DNA of 64,000 nucleotides from Arenicola marina (Eukaryota > Annelida > Polychaeta > Arenicolidae): contig OZ025258.1 of NCBI GenBank assembly GCA_964019135.1, forward strand, positions 6,901,961 through 6,965,960. Reading direction: 5' to 3'. The notes under the pieces were generated by a model that worked only from the letters and a program-made list of their open reading frames with translations, was not told the DNA's origin and made no database searches. Every line of letters begins with the position of its first letter. Position 1 is the stretch's first letter. This document shows, in pieces, positions 10,958 to 23,880 of this stretch. The position numbers and the translations under genes were made by a program.

Positions 10958-11235
10958 GGGCGCGGGCTTTATACCGGCGCTGGTGGGGCTGGGAGGGGGG
11001 AGGGGTCGGTGGTGGTGGTAGAGGGGAGGGGATCGGTGGTAGGTGGAAGGTTTGGTGGAGGGGGGTGGTGATGGTGTTGGTGGTGGTGGATGGGATGGTG
11101 TCGGTTGTGGTGGAGCGGGCTGGGGTATTGGAGGGGCTGGTGTCGCTGTTATAGCTGGCGGTGGTGGTGTAGGGAATGGTAAAGGAGGTTGTGGAGGGGT
11201 TGGGACAGCGGTAGTGAGTGTGAGATGGTGATGGT
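10958..11235. repeat. GT/GGT-rich low-complexity tract
   Basis: Long runs of GGTGG, GGTGTT and GGGAGG on the plus strand. The Pro/Thr- or Gly/Val-rich open frames here are composition effects. G-quadruplex potential is plausible. Confidence 0.8.
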
Positions 11236-12130
11236 GGTCGCAAAGCCACCATTGTGTGGCCCCACAGGCGATGTCAGCCCCCACCCCCAGGCTCGCTCAC
11301 CCACTCTCCTCCACTCCCTCTAACCACGGCCAACCAGCCGACAAGTTTCACCCAGGTCGCCTGGGATCTAACAAGGCTGATTACGTCAGGGGCGGACCTA
11401 CAATTTCTGTGACCGCCACACCACTGCTTTACAAGGCTGAAGATATGTTTTAAATGACGCCAGTTCCTTGGTACTTGTGTTCGTGCTGCATGCCTGAGTT
11501 GCTCGCCAAGCACAGTTTCACTGACCTGTGGCCTAACCCCTACAGCCCAGTAAACAACACGTATACCGGTAGCCACGACCTCGTATAACCCCCGGTTTGG
11601 TTTTCTACGCTTTGTCGCCTAAATACAATTGCTTGTAGGACTATTTGTAGTTTAATTGGTGGTCCTGATGCTGTCATTTAACATGCTCCAGCTATTAACA
11701 AATAGGTTAATACCGGCTGTTGTTGGTTGTATTGTGAACGCGTTCGACGCTGGGCGCAGGTTTGGCGTGGTACCCCGCTGACAACTTTAAAAATTGAACG
11801 GGGCAAGATGTAGCGGCCACTTCGTAGTTCGCCAGCGGCCGCCAGGTAGCGCACCGAGACGCTCGGATGACGCTCTGATGACTGTATATAATGACAGCGA
11901 GAGGGGACAGACGGGGAGGGGGAGAGAGAGATACAGGGAGAGGGGGACACTGAGGTACACAAGCAATCACTGGTGTGCGGGCGGTGGATAAAATACATTG
12001 ATATACAGTGTTTTTGCGTTACACGCTTAACGCCCAATCGAGTGAGAAAAAAGAAAGAAAAAAAAAAAAATGTAGATATAGGAATGTTTTGCATTTTGTT
12101 TCCATCTGATGGTTGCTTGGGCCATTATAC
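11236..12130. other. Intergenic; nothing supported
   Basis: Contains a short GA-rich run near 11897-11950 and an A run near 12050-12070, and no recognisable gene. Confidence 0.4.
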
Positions 12131-12195
12131 ACCCCGGGATGGGTGTATAGTGCTCCAGACTGGGAGTGCAGTGTTCGAACCCTCGACCTATGGCT
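12131..12195 (+). repeat. tRNA-like SINE head fragment
   Basis: An A-box-like GGGTGTATAGTGCTCCAG is followed by a B-box-like GTGTTCGAACCCTC at about tRNA spacing. No cloverleaf is evident. Likely a degenerate SINE. Confidence 0.35.
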
Positions 12196-12946
12196 ACAGC
12201 TCACCCTGCATACAGAGCTGAGCTGGAAAGCTTCCACATGACTGGCATAAAATGGGGGAGAAAAGGGTTAGAAATGGGAGAGCAATTTTATGTAAGGTAA
12301 CAAAAGGAACCAACAAAATACCCAAATGCAAAAATGTAAATGAAAGGTGTTGTAAACCAGATGCAGCGCGGGTGGTAGACTGGAGGGGAGGGAGCAGGGT
12401 GGTGGTGGTGGGGGGGTCTAAGGGAACCTTTCTTTTGTATGAACCGACAGACAGCGCCCCCTGACATAATGGTTAATGTCACGTGACTGATTTTTGGTTC
12501 TCGCACCGGTATCGAAGCTGGTACCGGTGCCTCTGCTCTGAGTGAGCACTGGGCTAATGGGCATCCACTTGAAGCACTTCTGGAGGTGTGGATTATTTGT
12601 TACACAACAGTGCTTTAGAAAAAGTAATGAAACGTCGTCTGGCAATTGTTATAATGGAAGCTTGTAACGGAAGTTAACATTTTTAATGTCTCTCTTAATG
12701 AATGGACATGAGAGCTGTCGAGTGGGAGCTTCCAAATCATGGCAAACAGGCCGACATTAATGTAAGTATTCATAAACATGGCACAAGGCAGGCCGAACTT
12801 CCGCCACAGGGCGTTCCAATTAAGCTATAGTCCACTTAAGCTCTGCCCCACGTCAAACTTCACTATCAGAATTATCCTTCATACGCCAAAATTTAAAATA
12901 ATTGAATAAATACTTAATATTTAATTAGAAGGGGTCTCTAAGAGGA
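12196..12946. other. Intergenic; nothing supported
   Basis: No gene, array or element recognised. Confidence 0.35.
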
Positions 12947-12980
12947 GCGCGGGGGGGGGGGGGCGGGGGGGGGGGGGCAT
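12947..12980 (+). repeat. Long G run (G-quadruplex candidate)
   Basis: Two G runs of about 14 bases separated by a single C. Confidence 0.85.
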
Positions 12981-14155
12981 CCAGTGTCAAGTGTCGATTT
13001 TTATATAAATTCTCAGTGTTGAATGTCGATTTTTCACGACCTAGCGTGTCGGTTTTTGGTTAAGTTCAGAGACTTTTTTTTTTTCAAAAAAATAGGTCAA
13101 TGTGGAATGTCGATTTTTCAAATATGCCTGCGTCGCGCGTCGTCCTTTACCCCTCCAGATCCCTGTTATAAACCATATTCTCTCGGACTCAGTTTCGAGT
13201 TCGATCAAGGTCAAAGGCGTGAAGCGCTTTGAACCTCGAGTTATTTTGGCATATTTTTTCGCGTGACTCTTCCATTTTGATCGTACAAAAACGGAATATT
13301 AATATATTTCAAATTCGGCATCGATTTAACCTAAAACCATCTAAAAACATTCGTGACCTCACCACCGTTGAATTCAACCCATGAGATTGGATTCGCCCCT
13401 GTTAGTATGCCCTGTAATCGCAAAATTATTAATAATAATAATAATGATAATATGAATACTAATAATAGTAAGATTAATAATAATTAATGGTAATAAAAGT
13501 CAATTCTCTCGAAGTTTTGCAATTAAGGAAATCTGATAATGGTTATGATGCCCAATACTCCGGCTACAGTTCATTCGGCGAGGCCTGGGTGTTATGATGG
13601 AGAGCCATTCAAATAGCGTCTATCTATTACGCCCACGCTGCATCTTGGATAATTCTCTCGCTCGCTGGATGGCAGCTCGCACGACGTCAGAAATTGCACT
13701 GCGGGAAATGTCACCCCATATGCATTTCCGGTACCAAGGTGCATGCCGGGTAAGATACCGCCCCCGCATAATTCCAGTCAAACAAACAACTCGCTGGTGG
13801 GTATACATGACCATACCTGGGCGGGTAGGGGTTGGGGGTGGGGGGGGGGGCAAGCCGCGGGACATCATTAGGGGACACTGTGTATAAACAGACCCTGACC
13901 GAGGCACCGACAGTTGGGGCTTCTGGTGCTGTCCTTCACATTCATGGCGAGATGGTAATGTGGGCTGAGACCCGTGGTATAATAACCCAGGATAAGTGTG
14001 TTTATAAGTGAACTGCACCATTTGGAAGTGCTAGCTGGGGGCAGGCATGGGGAGAGACATTGGTGCATTGAAGGGCAGAGGTAATCCCGACTGGCATACA
14101 TATTACTTTAGCAGGGAACCATGCATTACACTTCAATGTGGTGGGGTGGGGTGTG
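12981..14155. other. Intergenic with an AT-rich (AAT)n stretch near 13425-13500
   Basis: ATAATAATAATAATGATAAT-type microsatellite at about 13425-13500 and a G run near 13834-13850. No gene recognised. Confidence 0.45.
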
Positions 14156-14215
14156 TGTGGGGGGGGGGGGGGGGCCGTAGGACGTAGGTTCGTATCCTGG
14201 CGCCTGGCAAGTACC
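14156..14215 (+). repeat. G run followed by a B-box-like sequence
   Basis: A G run is followed by GTAGGTTCGTATCCTGGCGC, which matches the pol III B box. No A box is clear. Probably a SINE fragment. Confidence 0.35.
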
Positions 14216-14994
14216 ATCCGGCTCCATCTCGTTGTCCCGGCGGTAGAATTCATTTCACCCTCATGCACACAAGAGCGGCATAACAGATGAACATTTCATT
14301 TCCTGTTTTCTGATGTTATAACCATTGATTTGCTATAATTAGGCAAATGTATAGTGAAAAGGCAATTGAAACATATTTAAAATAAAGTCTGATATGTAAG
14401 TAGCAACCAATGGTAACAATAAAAGTAGTTCCGCAATGAAACACGCCTGGGATGCCGAGTCATGATGTCACATCCCGCGACAACTCATGACTATTCAAAT
14501 ATGACGTCACATACTGGATGCAAATTACATCACTGGGGTCGGCGTAATTATATATGAATTTTAGAACTCCCATCGAGTACAATGCGTCATATCCGTTTCC
14601 CAGGCCCTTCAAGAAAAGATTTGACAGAATGAAGACACGTTTGTTTCTAGTTATTGTCAAGGTGAGAAAAATATATGGTATTGTCTTTCCGTTTGTTTAA
14701 AAGTAGATTTCCAGATCCCTATTACTAACGGTATCGTGGGGCCTCTAGGTAACATACATGTCTAGAATGCAACTTACAGGGGAGGCTGGCCAAGGTCTTG
14801 GCGAAGTTAGTTGACATCGCAGAGTTGACCGGTCTGGTACAACATGGCCACAACAAATAACCCAGGAAACACAGGTAACTGTGAGGAAGGGCCACGTATA
14901 CCGTCCTTATGATATCAAGGAGGCTGGGTTGACCGGCTGGGCTCAATGTACAGAAACTCCTTTTATGGATTTCTTGGGAAGAGGAAGAGCTTCA
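14216..14994. other. Intergenic; nothing supported
   Basis: No recognisable gene. A CRE-like TGACGTCA and an octamer-like ATGCAAAT near 14500-14530 have no promoter context. Confidence 0.35.
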
Positions 14995-15184
14995 GACACA
15001 CACACAGCCCCACCCCCCTCCTACCCCACCAGCCATTTAAACAGCCAGAGTTTCCTCCCTGTCACCCCTCCCCTCCCCTCGAGATCCCCCGCCACGTCTA
15101 ACCCAATTGATAACTGTCACCCCTATATCCGTACCACCTCGTCCCTCGCCCGTCAGCCCTCCCCCCGCACCACGCGTCTCCACC

Positions 15185-16165
15185 GAGCCCCATATACCCC
15201 TCTCCCTCCACCCCCTCTCGCCACCTACCCCCACATACCCCCTTCTTCCACCCCTGTCGTCCCCTACTTCCACGTACCCCCCTCCCTCCACCCCTCTCGT
15301 CCCTACCCCCACATACCCCCTCCTTCCACCCCCCTCGGCCCCTACCCCCACATACCCCCTCCTTCCACCCCTGTCGTCCCCTAGTTCTACGTACCCCCCT
15401 CCCTCCACCCCCCTCGGCCCCTACTCCCACATACCTCCTCCCTCCACCCCCCTCTCGTCCGCTACCTTCACATACCCCTCACCCCTCTCGCCCCCTACCC
15501 CAACATGCCCCCTCCCTCCACCCCCCTCGGCCCCTACTCCCACGTACCCCCTCCCTCCACCCCCCTCTCGTCCCCTACCCCCACATACCCCCTGCTTCCA
15601 CCCCTGTCGTCCCCTACTTCCACGTAACCCCCTCCCTCTACCCCTCTCGTCCCCTACCCCCACATACCCCCTCCTTCCACACCCCTCGGCCCCTACCCCC
15701 ACATACCCCCCTCCTTCCACCCCTGTCGTCCCCTACTTCTACGTACCCCCCTCCCTCCACCCCTCTCGTCCCCTACCCCCACATACCCCCTCCTTCCACC
15801 CCCCTCGGCCCCTATTCCCACATAGCCCCTCCCTCCACCCCCCTCTCGTCCGCTACCTCCACATACCCCCTCACCCCTCTTATCCCCTACCCCCACATAC
15901 CCCCTCCTCCCACCCCTCTCGGCCCCTACCCCCTCGTCACCCTCCCTCCACCCCTCTCGTCCCCTACCCCAACATGCCCCCTCCCTCCATCCCCCTCGGC
16001 CCCTATTCCCACATAGCCCCTCCCTCCACCCCCCTCTCGTCCGCTACCTCCACATACCCCCTCACCCCTCTTATCCCCTACCCCCACATACCCCCTCCTC
16101 CCAACCCTTCTCGGCCCCTACCCCCTCGTTACCTTCCCTCCACCCCTCTCGTTCTGCCCTCCCTC
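15185..16165. repeat. C-rich minisatellite, about 40-bp unit, about 25 copies
   Basis: Recurring CCTCCCTCCACCCCTCTCGT and CCCCTACCCCCACATACC modules, spaced 39-40 bp, with ACATACC/ACGTACC variants. The plus strand is strongly C-rich. The Pro-rich (plus) and Gly-rich (minus) open frames are composition effects. Confidence 0.9.
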
Positions 16166-16335
16166 CCTCATTCCTGCGACCTCGCACACCCCTGCCACAC
16201 TCCACCGCCTGTATGGTTAACACTGACCGCCGCAACACCATTTCCAGTGCCCATCCCCGATTAATACAACGAAAAGAGATTGGCGCTCGGGGCAGGTGGT
16301 GGCTGGGAGTGGGGGAGGGGTGGAGGCGGTTGGGG

Positions 16336-16396
16336 GTCAGGCGATAACCAAGGCTTTGTAAGGCGTAAATCTGTCCCACCCAGCGGACCTATACAC
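16336..16396 (+). repeat. Dispersed repeat copy 1 (GCGATAACC family)
   Basis: GCGATAACCAAGGCTTTGTA, then GCGTAAATCTGTCCCACCCA and TATACAC. It matches, with few differences, a second copy at 17851-17909 in the same orientation. Confidence 0.6.
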
Positions 16397-16910
16397 CAGT
16401 TCCAGATTCATTTAATATCCCTGCTCTAGTACTCACTCTTCGGGGACAAATTGATGGCGTTTTGAGAGGAACATCCCCCAGATAATGGCCTTGTTATATT
16501 GACATCCTGGTACTTGTGGGAGAAATAAATGTCGGGGGTAAACTTTCCTTGGGACACCAGGACCCGGGATCTATGTGCCGTCACTTCGCCGGCGTTTCTG
16601 CTGCGCCATTGTGCCGCGTTCTGAGCTTCTATGGCGCAGGCAAGGGGACATGTGCGCAGAACAGTGATACTGTTTGGACTGGGAATAGATAACATGGGGT
16701 TTTATTGATGACCCCTGAAAGAAGGGTAAAACGTCCACGCGTACAAGAGCATATAACAGTATAACAGCACGGAGTGAGATGTGGGCGTCGGGGTGAACCA
16801 GGTCGGAATATTTCTTTTATGTCTATTTTATATAATTGAGCAGTCACCGCAAGGCATTGTGGCCAACTCCGATGGGTTGTCACTTCGCAACAGTGTCACG
16901 CTGCTATAGC
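16397..16910. other. Intergenic; nothing supported
   Basis: No gene or element recognised. Confidence 0.35.
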
Positions 16911-17180
16911 ATATCGCACCCCATCATATTCACAATATTACACTTACAATATCAGTGCCACAGTGCCACAAGGTAACGAAATCACGTCCGCATAGCATGA
17001 CATTGTTACTATATCACGCTGTCATATTATCACACCCTCACAATATAATACTTACCATACTGGCTGTGCCACAGTGTCACAGTGACAGTCACAGCGGTAT
17101 ATGGTATCAACACCACGTTGCAACGATATCATATTGTGAGAGCATCTCACTGTCACAGTATGCCACTAGGATAGCATAAT
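16911..17180. repeat. Degenerate CACAGTGTCACA/ATATCAC-rich repeat
   Basis: Irregular recurrence of CACAGTG, CAGTGTCAC, CACAATAT and TATCAC words without a stable period. Probably a decayed minisatellite. Confidence 0.5.
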
Positions 17181-17264
17181 CACGTCTGGACATAAGGATA
17201 TTAGGACATTAGGATTTCAAAATTACGACATAATAACATTACGACAGCATGAAATTATGATATT

Positions 17265-17545
17265 ATGGTATGAGGACATCAGGACATCAAAACATCTGGA
17301 CATCAGAACATCTGGACATCAGAACATCTGGGCATCAGAACATCTGGACATCAGAACATCTGGACATCAGAACATCTGGACATCAGAACATCTGGACATC
17401 AGACCATCTGGGTATCAGAACATCTGGGTATCCGAACATCTGGGTATCAGAACATCTGGGTATCAGAACATCTAGACATCAGAACATCTGGACATCAGTA
17501 CATGTGGACATCAGAACAGCAGGGCACAAGGACATTATGTCATGA
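17265..17545. repeat. 16-bp minisatellite
   Basis: The unit AGAACATCTGGACATC (16 bp) is repeated with GGGTATC variants. The flanks show the same CATCAGGACAT word. Confidence 0.9.
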
Positions 17546-17639
17546 TGACTTCACGACATTATTATATTACGGCATCAGGACATCAGAACATCGCATTTCA
17601 GGACATTAGAAAACCAGGCCATCAGGATATCATGCCATT

Positions 17640-17840
17640 AGAACATTAGGACATTAGGATGGTAAAACAGCAGAACATCACGCATGAGGGCTTGAAGACT
17701 TGAGGACATGAGGACTTGAGGACTTGAGGACATGAGGACTTGAGGACATGAGGACATGAGGACACGAGGACACGACAACACGAGGATATGAGGACACGAG
17801 GACATGAGGACACGAGGACATGAGGACATGAGGACATCAG
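17640..17840. repeat. GAGGACATGAGGACTT-type short tandem repeat
   Basis: 8-bp GAGGACAT/GAGGACTT/GAGGACAC words in tandem. They are related to the 16-bp array just upstream by the shared GGACAT core. Confidence 0.85.
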
Positions 17841-17850
17841 AACCGGGTTA

Positions 17851-17909
17851 CGCGATAACCAGGGATTTGTGACGCGTAAATCTGTCCCACTCAGAACAAA
17901 TAATACACG
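17851..17909 (+). repeat. Dispersed repeat copy 2 (GCGATAACC family)
   Basis: GCGATAACCAGGGATTTGTG, then GCGTAAATCTGTCCCACTCA and AATACAC; the partner is at 16336-16396. Confidence 0.6.
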
Positions 17910-18640
17910 TCAAATGTCGACAGTACATACTGGATCCTCTGTGGTCGGAGTTATTATAACGGGAGTCATTAAACGACAAACCCCATAGCAGGTGGGTTAA
18001 TCTAACTATCTGCACCGGATGGTATTTTCTGGTCGCAATATTGTTACCTCACTAGACGGAAGCACAATTTATCAGTTAACAATGAAATCACCCACTAGAG
18101 GATATGGTGTCTTTATAAAGTGACGAAGGCTGAGGTCGTGCAGCGGCAGGTAAGCTACCCACGTGGTTCCGTGTTTGGCCATCATAGGGATTTGAACCCC
18201 ACTTCATGTCGATGACACATTTGTTACGAAGGAAGGTCAAAACGAATGTTTATTGCATGAGGACTGTCACTCGACACTGATGTATGCCTACGCTGGTCTC
18301 ACGATTTATGGGTGAAGGTCACGGTAAACACGTGGCATGAGTTGACCTATTTTGCTGGCGTCATGGCGGCGTTCAGGTTGTTTGTACTTGCGAGCCGATT
18401 CCTGGGGATAATTTGCTCCACAGCGAACACCATCATGTATTTCAAGGACGGTCATATGTTAATGCATCGACCGCTTGGGGGATGGCATAAGTCTCTTGTC
18501 AGTGCTCTGTGGATTACCAAATAAATTGACCAGGTTCCGTACGACTTGTATGTTTATCCTTGAGAATGACTCAGATACCCTTTACTCCGCACCCACACTA
18601 CTCACCAGTGGTAAATTATTTGGCGGTGAGGGGAGAAAGA
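17910..18640. other. Intergenic; nothing supported
   Basis: A B-box-like GGTTCAAATCCC on the minus strand near 18187-18198 has no matching A box. No gene recognised. Confidence 0.35.
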
Positions 18641-18960
18641 AAAATAGAACGACAGGGATATAGGTACGATATAGTGTTAACGACAGGGATAGAGATGGCG
18701 ATAGAGAGATAGAGGTGGGGGGGGGGGGTGGAGCGACAACGAGAAAGAGAGCGACCAAGAGGTTGATAGAGCTAAGTAAAGCTGGAAAGAAGGAGAGAGA
18801 CAGAGAGAGAGAGAGAGAAAGAGGGAGAGGGAGGGAGATAAATAGTGATATTGAGGGGAAGAGGGTGAAACAGAGAAGGTGAGAGCGACACAGAGCCATA
18901 AACAGAGACAGAGAGAGAGAGGGAGGCGGGGGGGGGGGTGGTCAGAGAGGGCGAGAGGAC
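18641..18960. repeat. Purine-rich GAGAGA low-complexity tract
   Basis: Mostly A/G on the plus strand with (GA)n runs and two G runs. The Leu/Ser-rich minus-strand open frames are by-products. Confidence 0.85.
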
Positions 18961-19850
18961 TCCCCTAGCGCAGGGTCCTGCTGTGAGAGCATGGCAAACA
19001 TGGGCTGCTGAGACAAGAGGGACGGGTGTCCTGATGAGTCCGGGGTGACAGCCGTGTGAGTCGCCTGAACACGACCTGGAGGACCACTCTCCCAGTGCGG
19101 TACCACCCACCGCTAGGGGCGCCGTGCTGACCAGGCGTAATTGTCTCTGTACATTCCGAGAAATGCGTTGTGTAATGGATTAAATGACGGGTATGGACGG
19201 TAGCGCGTAGACGTAGGTCTCGTCGCGAGGGACGGAATATTGAACAACATTTTCTTGTTTTACTTACATCGTAGTTTCCAAGCTGGCGATGCGGTTTCCC
19301 AGACATTTTATGTAGAGCTAAGACCGCGATATGCATGTATAGAAAATATGACAAGAACAAATCACCCCATGGTGAGACAACACCGGAGGGGTATGCATGG
19401 TTAATTAGACTCGCAAATTGACCAGAAACCGGGAAACAGTTCTAACTAGCAATAAAAGAAAACGGTTTTACCATGGATTAGACAGTGACATAGCGTGTCG
19501 CATTGAGATTCAGATTCAGACCTTTTATTTCTAATCTATATAGAATTAATACATTTTACATGTTATATTTTACATATGTCGGAGGAGACCCTCACTAAGG
19601 CATAAGCCGCTGGCATGAGAGCCACCCAGGGTAGAGCACATTCAGTATGTGTGTTTCAGGAGGACGCACGGTGCATGATTTACAAGTTCCTACCTAACTG
19701 GAACTTATCAAATTATTATATTAACAAATACAAGTAGAAAAGAAAATAATAAACAAATTGAGTGGCGATAGTGTGGGTTAGTGGGGGTTGGGTATAGGGT
19801 AGGGGCAGTGGAGCAAAAACCCGCAATAGCCAACCGCTGGATCCTTCCAC
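18961..19850. other. Intergenic; nothing supported
   Basis: No gene recognised. An AT-rich stretch (about 19500-19580) could be a retroelement tail, but this cannot be shown. Confidence 0.35.
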
Positions 19851-19851
19851 C

Positions 19852-22276
19852 CAACCCTCTCCCAGACACGGTGCCTTCACTGTACGCCAGTCCACCCAAC
19901 CCTCTCCCAGACACGGTGCCTTCACTGTACGCCAGTCCACCCAACCCTCTCCCAGACACGGTGCCTTCACTGTTCACCAGTCCACACAACCCTCTCCCAG
20001 ACACGGTGCCTTCACTGTACGCCAGTCCACCCAACCCTCTCCCAGACACGGTGCCTTCACAGTTCACCAGTCCACCCAACCCTCTCCCAGACACGGTGCC
20101 TTCACTGTACGCCAGTCCACCCAACCCTCTCCCAGACACGGTGCCTTCACTGTACGCCAGTCCACCCAACCCTCTCCCAGACACGGTGCCTTCACTGTAC
20201 ACCAGTCCACCCAACCCTCTCCCAGACACGGTGCCTTCACTGTACGCCAGTCCACCCAACCCTCTCCCAGACACGGTGCCTTCACTGTACACCAGTCCAC
20301 CCAACCCTCTCCCAGACACGGTGCCTTCACTGTTCGCCAGTCCACCCAACCCTCTCCCAGACACGGTGCCTTCACTGTACGCCAGTCCACCCAACCCTCT
20401 CCCAGACACGGTGCCTTCACTGTACGCCAGTCCACCCAACCCTCTCCCAGACACGGTGCCTTCACTGTTCACCAGTCCACACAACCCTCTCCCAGACACG
20501 GTGCCTTCACTGTACGCCAGTCCACCCAACCCTCTCCCAGACACGGTGCCTTCACTGTTCGCCAGTCCACCCAACCCTCTCCCAGACACGGTGCCTTCAC
20601 TGTACGCCAGTCCACCCAACCCTCTCCCAGACACGGTGCCTTCACTGTACGCCAGTCCACCCAACCCTCTCCCAGACACGGTGCCTTCACTGTTCGCCAG
20701 TCCACCCAACCCTCTCCCAGACACGGTGCCTTCACTGTTCGCCAGTCCACCCAACCCTCTCCCAGACACGGTGCCTTCACTGTACGCCAGTCCACCCAAC
20801 CCTCTCCCAGACACGGTGCCTTCACTGTACGCCAGTCCACCCAACCCTCTCCCAGACACGGTGCCTTCACTGTACGCCAGTCCACCCAACCCTCTCCCAG
20901 ACACGGTGCCTTCTCTGTACGCCAGTCCACCCAACCCTCTCCCAGACACGGTGCCTTCACTGTACGCCAGTCCACCCAACCCTCTCCCAGACACGGTGCC
21001 TTCACTGTACGCCAGTCCACCCAACCCTCTCCCAGACACGGTGCCTTCACTGTTCACCAGTCCACCCAACCCTCTCCCAGACACGGTGCCTTCACTGTAC
21101 GCCAGTCCACCCAACCCTCTCCCAGACACGGTGCCTTCACTGTATGCCAGTCCACCCAACCCTCTCCCAGACACGGTGCCTTCACTGTACGCCAGTCCAC
21201 CCAACCCTCTCCCAGACACGGTGCCTTCACTGTACGCCAGTCCACCCAACCTTCTCCCAGACACGGTGCCTTCACTGTACGCCAGTCCACCCAACCCTCT
21301 CCCAGACACGGTGCCTTCACTGTACGCCAGTCCACCTCACCCTCTCCCAGACACGTTGCCTTCACTGTACACCAGTCCACCCAACCCTCTCCCAGACACG
21401 GTGCCTTCACTGTACGCCAGTCCACCCAACCCTCTCCCAGACACGGTGCCTTCACTGTACGCCAGTCCACCCAACCCTCTCCCAGACACGGTGCCTTCAC
21501 TGTACGCCAGTCCACCTAACCCTCTCCCAGACACGGTGCCTTCACTGTTCGCCAGTCCACCCAACCCTCTCCCAGACACGGTGCCTTCACTGTACGCCAG
21601 TCCACCCAACCCTCTCCCAGACACGGTGCCTTCACTGTACGCCAGTCCACCCAAACCTTTCCCAGACACGGTGCCTTCACTGTTCGCCAGTCCACCCAAC
21701 CCTCTCCCAGACACGGTGCCTTCACTGTACGCCAGTCCACCCAACCCTCTCCCAGACACTGTGCCTTCACTGTACGCCATTCCACCCAACCCTCTCCCAG
21801 ACACGGTGCCTTCACTGTACGCCAGTCCACCCAACCCTCTCCCAGACACTGTGCCTTCACTGTACGCCAGTCCACCCAACCCTCTCCCAGACACGGTGCC
21901 TTCACTGTTCGCCAGTCCACCCAACCCTCTCCCAGACACGGTGCCTTCACTGTTCGCCAGTCCACCCAACCCTCTCCCAGACACGGTGCCTTCACTGTAC
22001 GCCAGTCCACCCAACCCTCTCCCAGACACGGTGCCTTCACTGTTCGCCAGTCCACCCAACCCTCTCCCAGACACGGTGCCTTCACTGTACGTAAGTCCAC
22101 CCAACCCTCTTCCAGACACGGTGCCTTCACTGTACGCCAGTCCACCCAACCCTCTCCCAGACACGGTGCCTTCACTGTACGCCAGTCCACCCAACCCTCT
22201 CCCAGACACGGTGCCTTCACTGTACGCCAGTCCACCCAACACTCTCCCAGACACGGTGCCTTCACTGTTCACCAGT
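19852..22276. repeat. 45-bp minisatellite, about 54 copies, open in several frames
   Basis: The unit reads CCACCCAACCCTCTCCCAGA, CACGGTGCCTTCACTG, then TWCRCCAGT; 45 bp is a multiple of three. A plus-strand frame of 835 codons (19781-22288) repeats SPPNPLPDTVPSLYA, and minus-strand frames repeat SGRGLGGLAYSEGTV. The recurrent differences between copies (TAC/TTC and GCC/ACC) change amino acids in the plus frame, so the sequence shows no protein-level constraint. There is no splice, promoter or domain context. I treat it as a non-coding minisatellite. Confidence 0.93.
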
Positions 22277-23880
22277 GGCCGCCCGTAACTGCAGATACGG
22301 TCAATCAAAGATGGTATGTCGGCTGGAATGTCAATTCGGGGTAAAACCATAGCAAATATATCATTGCGTAGTCATATGTGATGTTCTTTCGACATAACTG
22401 TCTTTCAAGTTTGTGGCCCGTATCGGAATTTTGTCAGCTAACCGATGAAGACCGCAACTGAAAAACAAGGTTGACCGTAACGGCCAGATTGAGGTTATAA
22501 CTGGAAATTTGAAAGAGATCAATTTAAGTAATTTAAATTGTATTTTACTATATGACATTTTCAAGGGACAAACATTTCACGGTATTTTGCATCATGGCTG
22601 CAATCAACATCATTGTTTGTTGTCATGACGTTACTAAGCCATGTTTGCTATCTTGTTTTCACAATAGCAGCCTCATAAATTTGTTCGACGATGTAGACCA
22701 TTTGTCATGGCCGACGCACAGTTTCAAACAAATGACAAATACAATATTCAGCTGACCACCTTCCGCCATCTTTGGCTGACTGTAACTGCAGTTACGGGCC
22801 GTCGCTGGCGCACGGTGAGCTTCGACAGCCGAGAAAGACCGAATCCCACAGTTTGCCTAATCCGTGACGAGTCGTATAAGTAACCAGTTATGTATTATAC
22901 TGATTGTACTGACTCAACAGGCACTGCACCCAGTCTGGGGTTCGCTCCTGGGTCTGAGCTTCTGGCTCGGAGGCCTGTTCGTTCCACACGTCACCCATGA
23001 TCTTGTCACCCACAAGATGTTCATTTGCCCTGAGAGGTTAGCCGCTTCTGTTTATTCTATTTTTCTTGTTTATTATGGCTCACATATTACACACGCGTAA
23101 CATTCATTACATACAGTAATACATGTCGTTGGGTCTGACGTGGAGGTTATACGCTGGTGGTAAGCTGTGTCGCCCTCTGGCCAGCCACTTCACGGTTGAA
23201 GGATGAATTATTCTTGCACTCACTTGGCTGCGTCCGATTGTGATACCAGGACAAATCCATCCCGCACTCTGTTAGGTACTTTCGAAAAGGTTCCAAACCG
23301 ACACACAGACGCTCGGCTACTGTCCATTAAGGGGAAACAGCGCCCCTGGTGTTTCTTCTAAGAGATAATAATGAGGAGAGTATATACTACATATCCTTCA
23401 ATGTTTGCGAAAAGCAAAATTATCACGCCCAGACGTTTGCTTTTCTTGTTTAAGGCGAATAATAAGCTTCTCCACATAACGAACGTAACCCTATTATGGG
23501 TCACCTTACGATGGAACAGTTCGTGGTAACAATTTTAGTAATCGCTAAATTAGTATTTAATTGCTTGCGATTAAAATTGCTATCAATCAATTCTGAGGCA
23601 GACTTGACAATGTCATGTCATTGTTCGTATGTTCCGAGAAGTGCATATCACTTACATGTCACGGTCACCGCTGTTGTCACCTCGAGGCCCGCTCTATTGT
23701 GGCACGTGGTGCACAACCTTCAGCTGGTCACATTGGCAGACTGGCGCACCGCTAATTAACGTCATGTCCTTAATTACTACAACGACAGTTGTTGACACGA
23801 TGCCCGAAGGTATCAACTACACATACGAGTGTTCTCTTCAGCATCTGTAGCTGATATAGCTAATGGCGATTCTCACCCGC
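22277..23880. other. Intergenic; nothing supported
   Basis: No gene, array or transposon signature recognised. Confidence 0.4.

Noticed and set aside
10584..11021. 145-codon plus-strand ORF
   Set aside because: Its 3' part is the G-rich tract; the 5' part has no recognisable motif or splice signals.
14490..14535. Promoter with CRE and octamer sites
   Set aside because: Two short motifs without a nearby gene are expected by chance in 64 kb.
15107..16264. 385-codon Pro/Ser/Thr-rich ORF
   Set aside because: C-rich minisatellite composition; no supporting features.
19781..22288. 835-codon plus-strand ORF as a Pro-rich repeat protein gene
   Set aside because: It is the open frame of a 45-bp satellite; copy differences are amino-acid changing, other frames on both strands are open too, and no flanking exon or domain was seen.
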